Assembly (NCBI RefSeq): GCF_030160655.1
Contig: NZ_BSOT01000005.1
Span: 1-64,000, forward strand
DNA from: Agaribacter marinus
GTDB taxonomy: Bacteria; Pseudomonadota; Gammaproteobacteria; Enterobacterales; Alteromonadaceae
Length of the DNA: 64,000 nucleotides
Direction: 5' to 3'
The notes beneath the pieces are model-generated. The model had not been told where the DNA came from, did no database searches, and saw nothing but the letters and a program-made list of their open reading frames with translations. The first letter of the stretch is position 1. Each line of letters opens with the position of its first letter. Positions 43,072-51,602 of this stretch are shown in pieces. The translations under genes were made by a program, and so were the position numbers.

Positions 43072-46000
43072 TTAATGCCCAAACTCCAGAAGACCCCAAA
43101 CTTCAAGGTTATCTACAGTGACTACAGCATCTCCGTTACCATTTGTAGAAACACTCAGCACAGTGCTCGTGCCGTCTGGTAAATGCAATGTTGCAGACGT
43201 TATGCTATCTGGGAAGTAGCTTTGTGGCACAGCCACTTCAACTCCACTTAGCATAGGCGTTACGCCGCTCGCGAATGGACGGTTAATTAGATGAACAACA
43301 TAAGGTGCAGATGCATCTGTTTCGTGGATACGAGATACCGCTGACACGGTTTCGTTTGATACAGTGCCATTGATTGTGACATTAATGTCCAAACCATCAA
43401 TGGTTCCACGTTGACCGATGTGCCTTACTTTACTGCCTTGTGCATCTAGAACTGCTCGTTGCTCGGTAGTTAAATAATTTAAATCGCCGTCAAAGAAAAT
43501 ATGTTCAAATTTATCAAACTCACTTTGACGAGGTACAACAGGATAACCTTCATCGCCAAACACGAGTAAATCAAAATTGATATTATCTTCAGTTAGAATT
43601 TTAACGCTTGACTGTATTTGGTTGCCACCGTCAATAAAGCCAGCCTTCATCGATGAGTACATCGCATGAACAAGTCCAGCTTTTGAATACGATGTGTATC
43701 CATCAAACAAGGTTTCATGTGCGCGGACAAATTGATATATATCGCGATAGTTATCAGCCCCAGGTGACCATGTGAATACTTCACCACCTACCCACACATT
43801 GGCCGGAATCGAGAACATACCACCATATGCATAAGCCTGCGCTATCCAGCCGCGGCCGAAGCGAGGGATATCTTTTTCACGCAGGTCGTTAAATTCCCAA
43901 GGATAAGGGAAATAAACCAATGTTTTGTCAACCGCCTGAGCACCTTTCAAGTGAACAAGGATATTGGTGGGTAATTCTTCCGTGGTGGTTCTGGCGCCCA
44001 AATTTAGCTCGCCTGACAAGAAGGTAATGTTTTCGTTAAAAATGTAACCTCTTGATTCAAACAGATGGGTACTCGCACCAATTTCAATATCTGGCTGTAA
44101 CTGTCGAATATACTCAAGCACTTCACCGAACTTTTGATTCCAAACATCACGGTTGAAGTAGATGAAATCTTCTAGCATCGGCACGTTCCCAGAGATAGTA
44201 TCCGCCGCTTGCATAAAGGCTCGGTGGGTAACGCCTTGAGCTCTCAAGAAATCGCCATAATCAAACGTTGATATATTGCTAATTCCCATCGCGGTAAGTT
44301 CAGCGCTACTGTACTTCTTATCTAACCAGATACGGAAGTTTGCCATCGCATAGGACGAGAAATCTCCACCAAAGGTGCTCATATCTGTCGAGCGCGTAGA
44401 ATTAGTTTGCGTATCAAACATTAACTTGTCAGGGTTCGCTTTTAAAATCTGATCGACCTGAGATTTCATGTAAGGCACAAACGCTGGGCTGTGATTACTT
44501 AACCAATTATTATTGTATCCGTTGTAGCTTAAATACCCCATGAAGGTCATTCTTACATCACGGTCGTCGAGCGTACGTACAAAGTGAGGTTGAGGGTTTG
44601 TTGTATATTCCGTAAACCAACGGAACGCCCAGTCAAATTCACCACGTGCAGTATATTCAAAGCCTTCACTTTGGAAAGTATCTACTACGTTTACCGCCCA
44701 ATCCATAATAACGGTCTCGTCATAGAATTCATCTTCGGGCGGATGACCCCAAAATGCGCCAGTTGCACCAAAATCATCAAATCCTGGTAATTCACGATTT
44801 TGCGGATAGGTATACCATACGTCAGACTTTTGTACTTTCCTGTTTTCAGGAATGCTTACTGGCTCCATCAAAAACGGTAAACTGCCTGTTGCAGGGCCTT
44901 CAACTTCCGCAACAAAATGTTCACTCGGATCGTAAGGTGGGGCAGGTACTGAGGTAACATCACCGACGCGTGTAAACCTGACTTGATCGCCACTCCACTG
45001 CCAATTTGAACCGCCAACTGCTTCTACTCGAACGGTCACAGCACCGGCTTGTTCAACGACAAAATTACCGCCATATAGCTCTATTTCAGCGGAAACATCC
45101 CAACTACCCGTTTCTGCGAAATAACCCCATGCAACAGGCTCACCATCGATGTCGACTCGCGCGCCGTAACTACCTGCATTTTGTGCCGAAATTGTAATGT
45201 ATGCTCGATATGTACCTGGCTCAGCAAAGGTCACATTATAGTCACCGTAGTCACCATTTGTTACCCAGTTGACACCTGTGGTCGTTACGCCAAACCCTTC
45301 AACAGTATCACCGCCGACGCGACCATTAGTGCCAGTAGAAACAAAGTTTTCTAACTGAATAATAATATCGCCTTCTTGTTGCTCATTCGGATTACCAGTT
45401 TCTTCTCCGGTAGAAGTAAAGATATTGGTAGTTAGCGCGGATGGATGAACAAAGTTAGTGCCGCCGTTTACATCAATACCAAAGCCGATACCACTAACTG
45501 GCCCACTACCACCGTCAGCATTGCCAATACGCAGTTCAAACGTATGTGTGCCAGGCGCTAAATTCAAGTCAGCGGTTTGTGAGGCATCTTCCCAACTATC
45601 ATTTGATAGCACCAATGCGCCATTTATATATAAACGAACGCTGTCATCAATGTTTTCATAGAACGAAATGTGCCCATCAGCATCGTAAATCACACCAGTG
45701 TATATCTCGGTCGTATTGCCTTTTATAGAATCTTCCGTTTGGTTTAACGTCGTCGTACGTTCCCAATTTGGATTGGCATCCGTTATGTTCATTGCACCTG
45801 CAACTTCACCGTACAATAGTCCGTTCTCGCTGCCTGGGCCATTTCCACCTGTAGCACATCCATCAGCGTCGACAGCCGTGTTCGCAGGCGTATTAGGGCA
45901 TTGATCAACATCATCCGGAACACCATCATTGTCAGCATCGCCAATTACGACAACTTCACACCCAGTAGCGTCAACGGTCGCACCTGCTGGCGTATTCGGG

Positions 46001-47397
46001 CATTGGTCAACGTTATCGGGTACACCGTCATTGTCAGCATCGCCAATTACGACAACTTCACATCCTGTAGCATCAACGGTCGCGCCTGCGGGTGTATTCG
46101 GGCATTGATCAACGTTATCGGGTACACCGTCATTGTCAGCGTCGCCAATCACCACAATTTCACAACCAGTAGCATCAACAGTTGCGCCTGCGGGTGTATT
46201 CGGGCACTGGTCAACGTTATCAGGTACGCCGTCATTGTCAGCATCGCCAATTACGACAACTTCACAACCAGTAGCATCAACAGTCGCGCCTGTGGGTGTA
46301 TTAGGGCATTGATCAATACTGTCTGGCACGCCGTCATTGTCGGTATCGGTAACCGAACCACCGTCTACATTAGTGAAGCTAAGGGCATCACCAAACCAAA
46401 GCCAACTGAATGTGCCAGTAGAACTGCCTGCTTGAACTCTAATCGTATGAGAGCCAGCACTAATAAATACTGAGTCAGTCAGTAAGAAATCCTCAAATAT
46501 CGCTTGATTACCTGTTTGAACTGACGACTCACTGATTTCTGTGCCGTCTATAAACAGAATCGCAGTGGCATGAGAGGTTTGGCCTGACGCTAACATCTCG
46601 ATGCTGTAATTTCCAGATACTGGGAAGTTTATAGAGTAATCAACCCAGTCTGTGGTTTGAACACTATCAACAACAGTATGCTTATCATTGGGGAAACCGC
46701 GTTCACCAATAATGACACCTTGTGCTCTAGCATCGTCACTGCCTGTCGCATCAAATGCTTCCATTTCAACTACAAATGAATCGCCGACAGTGCCGCCGCC
46801 AATCTCGCAACCGTCACTGCCTACTGTTGTGCCAACTGGCGTATTAGGGCATTGATCTACATCGTCATTAACACCATCTCCATCAGCATCCCCAACTGGG
46901 TCGATAGGTGTAACTTGAGTAAGAGTAAATGACTCTAAATTCCATTGCCAAGTCGACCCTACCGCGAGCAAACGAATAGCAGATGCACCTGCCGGTAATG
47001 ACACCGTATGAGACGGTGTCAATGCTTGGAAATTGTCCCAACTGCCAAAAGGAACATCCACCGTGCCTTGGCTTTGCCAAATGCCGTTTGAATTAACTAA
47101 TACTTCGATACTTGGGCCGGATTGAACACTTGTGCCGACAAGGTATTCAATGTCGTATTCGCCGCCTTCAGCGGAGATATCATACTCGACGAAATCTCCA
47201 GCATTGACAAAGTTAATAGCGCTTTGGCCATTAACACTATAGATAGTAACAGGATTTGGTTGGCCATCATCAAAGGTGCCCCCCGAATTTACAAAAGCTT
47301 CTGCTTGGACTTGCAAAGTGTCTGCGGACACTTCAGCGCAAAGCAGGGCAAGAGAAAGCGCTATACCTGTGCTAATAGAACGCCTATTTGTGTGCAT
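43072..47397 (-). CDS. Secreted multimodular carbohydrate-active enzyme (GH96 alpha-agarase-like architecture)
   Basis: 1441 residues. Signal peptide to ~25; CBM6-like module ~27-162; one thrombospondin type 3 (TSP3) repeat ~168-198; second CBM6-like ~207-343; five TSP3 repeats ~350-520 (DADNDGVPDNVDQCPNTP each, calcium-binding); PA14-like ~530-655; third CBM6-like ~675-812; and a ~610-residue C-terminal domain with DWAFRWFTEYTTNPQPHFVR and ADKTL-like VDKTLVYFPYPWEF segments. CBM6 plus TSP3 plus a large C-terminal domain and 1.4-kb-residue size is what is described for alpha-agarases AgaA and AgaA33. The catalytic family is not proved; another glycosidase family remains possible. The AraC gene nearby may regulate it. 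Confidence 0.75.
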   Translation of the reverse strand: MHTNRRSISTGIALSLALLCAEVSADTLQVQAEAFVNSGGTFDDGQPNPVTIYSVNGQSAINFVNAGDFVEYDISAEGGEYDIEYLVGTSVQSGPSIEVLVNSNGIWQSQGTVDVPFGSWDNFQALTPSHTVSLPAGASAIRLLAVGSTWQWNLESFTLTQVTPIDPVGDADGDGVNDDVDQCPNTPVGTTVGSDGCEIGGGTVGDSFVVEMEAFDATGSDDARAQGVIIGERGFPNDKHTVVDSVQTTDWVDYSINFPVSGNYSIEMLASGQTSHATAILFIDGTEISESSVQTGNQAIFEDFLLTDSVFISAGSHTIRVQAGSSTGTFSWLWFGDALSFTNVDGGSVTDTDNDGVPDSIDQCPNTPTGATVDATGCEVVVIGDADNDGVPDNVDQCPNTPAGATVDATGCEIVVIGDADNDGVPDNVDQCPNTPAGATVDATGCEVVVIGDADNDGVPDNVDQCPNTPAGATVDATGCEVVVIGDADNDGVPDDVDQCPNTPANTAVDADGCATGGNGPGSENGLLYGEVAGAMNITDANPNWERTTTLNQTEDSIKGNTTEIYTGVIYDADGHISFYENIDDSVRLYINGALVLSNDSWEDASQTADLNLAPGTHTFELRIGNADGGSGPVSGIGFGIDVNGGTNFVHPSALTTNIFTSTGEETGNPNEQQEGDIIIQLENFVSTGTNGRVGGDTVEGFGVTTTGVNWVTNGDYGDYNVTFAEPGTYRAYITISAQNAGSYGARVDIDGEPVAWGYFAETGSWDVSAEIELYGGNFVVEQAGAVTVRVEAVGGSNWQWSGDQVRFTRVGDVTSVPAPPYDPSEHFVAEVEGPATGSLPFLMEPVSIPENRKVQKSDVWYTYPQNRELPGFDDFGATGAFWGHPPEDEFYDETVIMDWAVNVVDTFQSEGFEYTARGEFDWAFRWFTEYTTNPQPHFVRTLDDRDVRMTFMGYLSYNGYNNNWLSNHSPAFVPYMKSQVDQILKANPDKLMFDTQTNSTRSTDMSTFGGDFSSYAMANFRIWLDKKYSSAELTAMGISNISTFDYGDFLRAQGVTHRAFMQAADTISGNVPMLEDFIYFNRDVWNQKFGEVLEYIRQLQPDIEIGASTHLFESRGYIFNENITFLSGELNLGARTTTEELPTNILVHLKGAQAVDKTLVYFPYPWEFNDLREKDIPRFGRGWIAQAYAYGGMFSIPANVWVGGEVFTWSPGADNYRDIYQFVRAHETLFDGYTSYSKAGLVHAMYSSMKAGFIDGGNQIQSSVKILTEDNINFDLLVFGDEGYPVVPRQSEFDKFEHIFFDGDLNYLTTEQRAVLDAQGSKVRHIGQRGTIDGLDINVTINGTVSNETVSAVSRIHETDASAPYVVHLINRPFASGVTPMLSGVEVAVPQSYFPDSITSATLHLPDGTSTVLSVSTNGNGDAVVTVDNLEVWGLLEFGH
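45853..46347 (-). repeat. Five tandem 102-bp TSP3-coding repeats
   Basis: Five consecutive 34-codon units, very similar in DNA as well as protein, inside the enzyme gene. The DNA identity points to recent tandem duplication or gene conversion. They produce an artificial open frame on the + strand. Confidence 0.85.
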
Positions 47398-47784
47398 AAT
47401 TTTGTCCTCTAAAATTATTTTTTTTGGTTCTAATAGCCCACGGCTTTATTGTTAAAAACTACTGTTATCATCCCCAAAAATGTTGTTTCCGTGTTACTGA
47501 TTTTAACAATGTGTGAATTTTTACTCTCATTTGTTAATAAGTTCAACATTTATTCATTAACTGTTAACAATCAACATTGGGTTTACGTATAGCAAATGTT
47601 ACAAAATGTTAATGTAAGGTTGCATTTGCAAGGGGGGAGGAGAAGTATGAATTCGTTGATTAACTTTTATTCTATTTTGTTATATGATATTTTTTATATG
47701 AAATTCAGAAGGGCAATACGAAACATCAATAGCCTCATTTAATGATCTTGCTCAGACTAAGTTGTTTAGCAGAGACCTACAGAT
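47398..47784. other. Leader region of the multimodular enzyme gene
   Basis: 387 AT-rich bases. It contains a perfect palindrome TGTTAACA (47562-47569), several further TGTTA/TTAACA half-sites between 47450 and 47610 and a small + strand ORF (47647). The half-sites could be regulator sites; no firm promoter. Confidence 0.4.
47647..47742 (+). CDS. Possible 31-residue peptide with strong ribosome site
   Basis: ATG 47647 after GGGGGGAGGAG, one of the strongest Shine-Dalgarno sequences in the window. The peptide begins MNSLINFYSILLYDIF and ends in a basic part KFRRAIRNINSLI: hydrophobic then cationic. Both flanking genes are on the other strand, and no homology is claimed. Confidence 0.35.
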   Translation: MNSLINFYSILLYDIFYMKFRRAIRNINSLI

Positions 47785-48654
47785 TTAAGTGGTTTTATCC
47801 AAGTTGTAGTGTTGTTTAAATTCAGTCGGGGAATATCCGGTTTCTTTTTTAAAACTGCGTGAAAAGTGGAATATATCGTAAAAACCACAGTTTTCTGCAA
47901 TTTGTTTAAGTGGTGCAGAATTTAGCAGTAGCTGTTGCTTGGCTGTGGCAATTCGTTTGTGCAGTATGTAGCGTTTTGGCGATACATTAAAAGCTGCTTT
48001 AAACTTTCTGGAGAAATGCTCCGGCGTCATATTTGCGGCAGATGCAAGTGCTTTTAAGGTCGGCGGGTTTGCAATATTACTTGAAATAAGCTGTAAAGAC
48101 CTGAGTAAATTTTGGTGTTTAATTTTATTGATATTGCTGCCTTCTTCTTCGAACAAGCGCATAAATGGATAAATTAAACTTAATAACAAGCGATTTCGCT
48201 CGAGCATGGCACTTGGCTTGGTATTGTCAGCCAAAGATACCAGCGACAAAAAATCACGTTCAATATTTTGAAACGTGCCACAGTTTATTTCTGCAGGATG
48301 TCCATACAACATAAATAGGTCGATTGCTCTGTCAACGCGACATTGAAAATGTGCCCAATAAAAATGAATATTACTGTCTGCTTGATGCGATATCAGTTGA
48401 TAAGGGGGGATCAAATATAAATGCATGGGTTTTAACTGCAGTGTAAAATCTTTGAAATGTAAGGCACCACTTCCTTCTTTCACAAAGTATACTCTGTCGT
48501 AATGATTGGCAAACTGACTGCCTTGCCATTCTTGTCCAATACGCATATCTTGCGCCGTGTATACATGCAACTGAAGGTGACTAAAAATGTCATCTAATGC
48601 AATGTTTTTCCAAACAAATCCACCTGAGCCTGTCTCAAATAATTCTGGCTGCAT
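47785..48654 (-). CDS. AraC-family transcription regulator
   Basis: 289 residues. N-terminal cupin-like sensing domain (~20-150, HYDRVYFVKEGSGALHF, LYLIPPYQLISHQ) and C-terminal double helix-turn-helix (~185-285) with NPPTLKALASAANMTPEHFS and the signature IAENCGFYDIFHFSRSFKKE then TGYSPTEFK. This class senses sugars. It lies between the enzyme gene and the divergent DUF2231 operon, so either may be its target. Confidence 0.92.
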   Translation of the reverse strand: MQPELFETGSGGFVWKNIALDDIFSHLQLHVYTAQDMRIGQEWQGSQFANHYDRVYFVKEGSGALHFKDFTLQLKPMHLYLIPPYQLISHQADSNIHFYWAHFQCRVDRAIDLFMLYGHPAEINCGTFQNIERDFLSLVSLADNTKPSAMLERNRLLLSLIYPFMRLFEEEGSNINKIKHQNLLRSLQLISSNIANPPTLKALASAANMTPEHFSRKFKAAFNVSPKRYILHKRIATAKQQLLLNSAPLKQIAENCGFYDIFHFSRSFKKETGYSPTEFKQHYNLDKTT

Positions 48655-48840
48655 GTTAATTTCACTGGGTTTTTATATTGATTAATTGAATATGAAAATA
48701 CATTTTTATTTATAAAATATCAAGTTTGTACAAATATCTGTCAAGTTTAGCAATATTATGTCGTTTAACATCCTGCTAACATGCTATTCAATGATTCATT
48801 CCGGAAATTTACCCGGAAGTATACAAGGTAAGCCCAATTG

Positions 48841-50289
48841 ATGGATTTGTTTCAATTTGTTGCTCGTTTTCATGTGCTCGTTCTACATTTACCTATTGGG
48901 ATCTTAATGCTAGCTGCATTGCTCGAAACACACATGGTATTTGGTAAAAGCAAGCGGCCATATTTACTCAACGTTATTTGGTTTTGGGGAGCTATATCTG
49001 CCACTGGTGCGTGCGTACTAGGTTGGATGTTATCGCAAGCAGACGGGTATGCTGCAGATGCGATATTTATTCATCGAAGCTTTGGTATTAGTGTCGCTGT
49101 TATTGGCTTTGTATGCTGGTGGTTGTTTAAACGCGCGTATGCTGAAGACGACGTTACGCAAGGTCAATCCAGACCTCACGCGTCCCAACCGCAAAAAAAT
49201 GCAAAACCTAAACTGCTCGTAAGTGTGCTGTCGGGTGCGCAACTTTTTTTTCTTTTTGCTACTGGGCATTATGGCGCAAATATGACACATGGAGAAACAT
49301 ACCTAGTAGAGCACGCGCCCAATTTAGTAAGGGCTGTTGCAGGCTTCCCGCCGCACAAGGCGGCAAGGCCGCCCATTACGTCGCTAGATGACGTGGTTGT
49401 ATACGATGATTTAATTGCCCCGATGCTAGAACAGCGATGCGCAAGTTGTCATAACGACAGCAAGCAAAAAGGTAAGCTTAATCTCGCGAACATGGAAGCC
49501 ATCGTTAAAGGGGGCACGTCGAGTAATACTTTGGTGATTGGGGATGCCGATGCGAGTGAGCTATATAAGCGAATTACCTTAAATCCTAGTCACAAAGAGT
49601 TTATGCCTGCAGAAGGGAAACCCCCTTTATCCGATGATCAAGTTGCTATCATCAAGTGGTGGATTAATGCAGGAGCACCTGTAAATGAGCGCTTGCCGAG
49701 TGTCGCTATGGAAAAGTCAGATAAAGTCTTCGCAATGAATGTTTTAGGGCTCAGTCCAGAAGCATTTCCGGCTATTCCTGCGATTACGCTTGAGCAAGCA
49801 AATGCATTAGAAAATGCAGGGTTTGTAGTCAAACAAATTGATAGAACAAATGGTTATTTAGACTTAGATCTCTCTATCAGTCGACGGCCAATTACGGCAG
49901 AAACCAGAGCTGCACTCAGTGCCGTTAGTCAAAACATCGCGTATGTTAATTTGTCTTATGCCACGTTGAGCGCTCAAGATATGGCGTTACTTTCAACATT
50001 TACTGGTCTTAAACGCCTTCGCTTGGAACATGCGTCTGTCGACGCGAATACTGTATTTGAATTGTCTACATTGGAAAACCTGCGTTATCTAAATGTATTT
50101 GGCTCATCTGTTGATGATTCGATTTTTGATGTCGTGAGCAATATGCCGGCACTTGAACAACTTTACTTGACCGGTACCAACGTGACAGAGGACAACGTAA
50201 ATGCGTTTAAGACCGCTAGTCAAGTCAACATTTATTATGTGGCTTATACCAGTGCAGATGCGAAAAGCAGTGCACATGGGACCGAATGA
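48841..50289 (+). CDS. DUF2231 membrane domain / PSCyt1 cytochrome / leucine-rich repeat protein
   Basis: 482 residues (ATG 48841; a TTG one codon earlier is possible). Four membrane spans of DUF2231 type at ~1-150 (FHVLVLHLPIGILMLAALLE is characteristic), a planctomycete-type cytochrome C region with haem motif CASCH at ~197-201 and a distal Met (EFMPAEGKPPLS), then ~330-480 with leucine-rich-repeat-like units (NLSYATLSAQDMALLSTF, LKRLRLEHASVDANTVFEL). It would place haem and LRR in the periplasm. First of a four-gene operon; the next gene overlaps by 4 bases. Confidence 0.85.
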   Translation: MDLFQFVARFHVLVLHLPIGILMLAALLETHMVFGKSKRPYLLNVIWFWGAISATGACVLGWMLSQADGYAADAIFIHRSFGISVAVIGFVCWWLFKRAYAEDDVTQGQSRPHASQPQKNAKPKLLVSVLSGAQLFFLFATGHYGANMTHGETYLVEHAPNLVRAVAGFPPHKAARPPITSLDDVVVYDDLIAPMLEQRCASCHNDSKQKGKLNLANMEAIVKGGTSSNTLVIGDADASELYKRITLNPSHKEFMPAEGKPPLSDDQVAIIKWWINAGAPVNERLPSVAMEKSDKVFAMNVLGLSPEAFPAIPAITLEQANALENAGFVVKQIDRTNGYLDLDLSISRRPITAETRAALSAVSQNIAYVNLSYATLSAQDMALLSTFTGLKRLRLEHASVDANTVFELSTLENLRYLNVFGSSVDDSIFDVVSNMPALEQLYLTGTNVTEDNVNAFKTASQVNIYYVAYTSADAKSSAHGTE

Positions 50290-51602
50290 TGTCGGATAAA
50301 GATGATATGTCACGTGAAAGTGCAATTTTACGTAAAAGAGTAGAGAGCATACAGATGAAAGAAAGTCATAAGCACACGATAGAAAACATGAGTGGAAACA
50401 ATGACAATGAGTATTTTTCGCCCCTCGCTGAGCAACGTCGTCAGTTTTTAAAGTCTTCGGGAATGCTGGGCGCTGGTGCACTATCATTATTTACTGGTAT
50501 GTCGGCGTTTACGTCATCAGCAATTGCGCATGAACCACCCAAAAAACCATTGCCAAAAGCAGGTAGGACGCCACATGGTGCCATTGTTGGACACGGTGAT
50601 TTTAAATACAAAGTTAATTATCACTGGGGGAAGTTAGATCCGACCAAAGTTCCCGTAGAAAATTGCCATGGCTTAGACATTGATGCGCAAGGCCGCATTA
50701 TTATGGTGACTGACTCTGATGTGAATAATTTTGTTGTATATAACAAAGACGGCAAATTGATAGAAGCTTGGGGTACTCAGTATCCTGGCGCGCATTCGGT
50801 TAAAATCTCAAATGAAAACGGCGAAGATTTTATCTATATCGTCGATTGCGGTTGGGTGCTTGATAGAAACCGGCCGGATAACCAATGGAAAAACAAATGG
50901 TACCGCCAAAATGGCTTTATTTCTAAGTTAACCTTAGATGGCAAGTTGGTATATACCATTGGTCACCCTGTTACGTTAGGTATCTATACAATGGATATGC
51001 GCTTTCAACCAACAGATATTACGATCGCACCAAATGGCGACCTTTATGTGACTGATGGCTATGGTTCGGACTTCGTGATTCATTACGATAGTAATGGAAA
51101 ATATGTTCGACATTGGGGGGGATGGAAAAACGAAGACAAACTTCTCAATTTAAACAATACCCACGGCATTGGCGTCGATACGCGCACACCAGAACATACC
51201 TTACTCGTGAGTTCGCGTGGTGAACAAAAAATTAAACGCTTTAGCTTAGACGGCACATACTTAGGGGCAATTGAATTGCCCGGCGCGTATGTCGGTGGAC
51301 CTATTTTTAAGGGCAAACATTTTTATGCGCCGGTATGTTGGTCACATATTGATGGCAAGATGGCGCCTAATTCGGGCTTTTTGACGATATTAGATGGTGA
51401 CAATAAAGTCGTATCTAATCCTGGTGGCCTTCGCCCTCATTACGAGAAAGATAAGCAAGGTAAAGATACATTAACGCCTATGCAGACAAATTATGAAGTA
51501 TTCAATCACTGCCATGCGGTTTGTGTTGATGATGACGAAAATTTGTACGTTGGGCAGTGGAATGCCAACCAAATGTATCCAATAAAATTGGAGCGAGTGT
51601 AA
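50286..51602 (+). CDS. Tat-exported NHL-repeat beta-propeller protein
   Basis: 438 residues. A Tat motif RRQFLKSSGMLGAGALSLF lies about 50 residues in, so the true start may be one of the inner Met codons. The mature part is an NHL propeller: CHGLDIDAQGRIIMVTDSD, DITIAPNGDLYVTDGYGSD, THGIGVDTRTPEHTLLVSS and HAVCVDDDENLYVGQWN. It resembles peptidyl-alpha-hydroxyglycine lyase-like propellers. Coupled to both neighbours (ATGA before, TAATG after). A redox or substrate-binding role with the cytochrome proteins is inferred from context. Confidence 0.85.
   Translation: MMSDKDDMSRESAILRKRVESIQMKESHKHTIENMSGNNDNEYFSPLAEQRRQFLKSSGMLGAGALSLFTGMSAFTSSAIAHEPPKKPLPKAGRTPHGAIVGHGDFKYKVNYHWGKLDPTKVPVENCHGLDIDAQGRIIMVTDSDVNNFVVYNKDGKLIEAWGTQYPGAHSVKISNENGEDFIYIVDCGWVLDRNRPDNQWKNKWYRQNGFISKLTLDGKLVYTIGHPVTLGIYTMDMRFQPTDITIAPNGDLYVTDGYGSDFVIHYDSNGKYVRHWGGWKNEDKLLNLNNTHGIGVDTRTPEHTLLVSSRGEQKIKRFSLDGTYLGAIELPGAYVGGPIFKGKHFYAPVCWSHIDGKMAPNSGFLTILDGDNKVVSNPGGLRPHYEKDKQGKDTLTPMQTNYEVFNHCHAVCVDDDENLYVGQWNANQMYPIKLERV

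Noticed and set aside
45853-46473. Regular ~100-bp repeats and long open frames on the + strand
   Set aside because: They are the TSP3-coding repeats of the - strand enzyme gene; the unit is a multiple of three and coding, so neither a CRISPR array nor a + strand gene.
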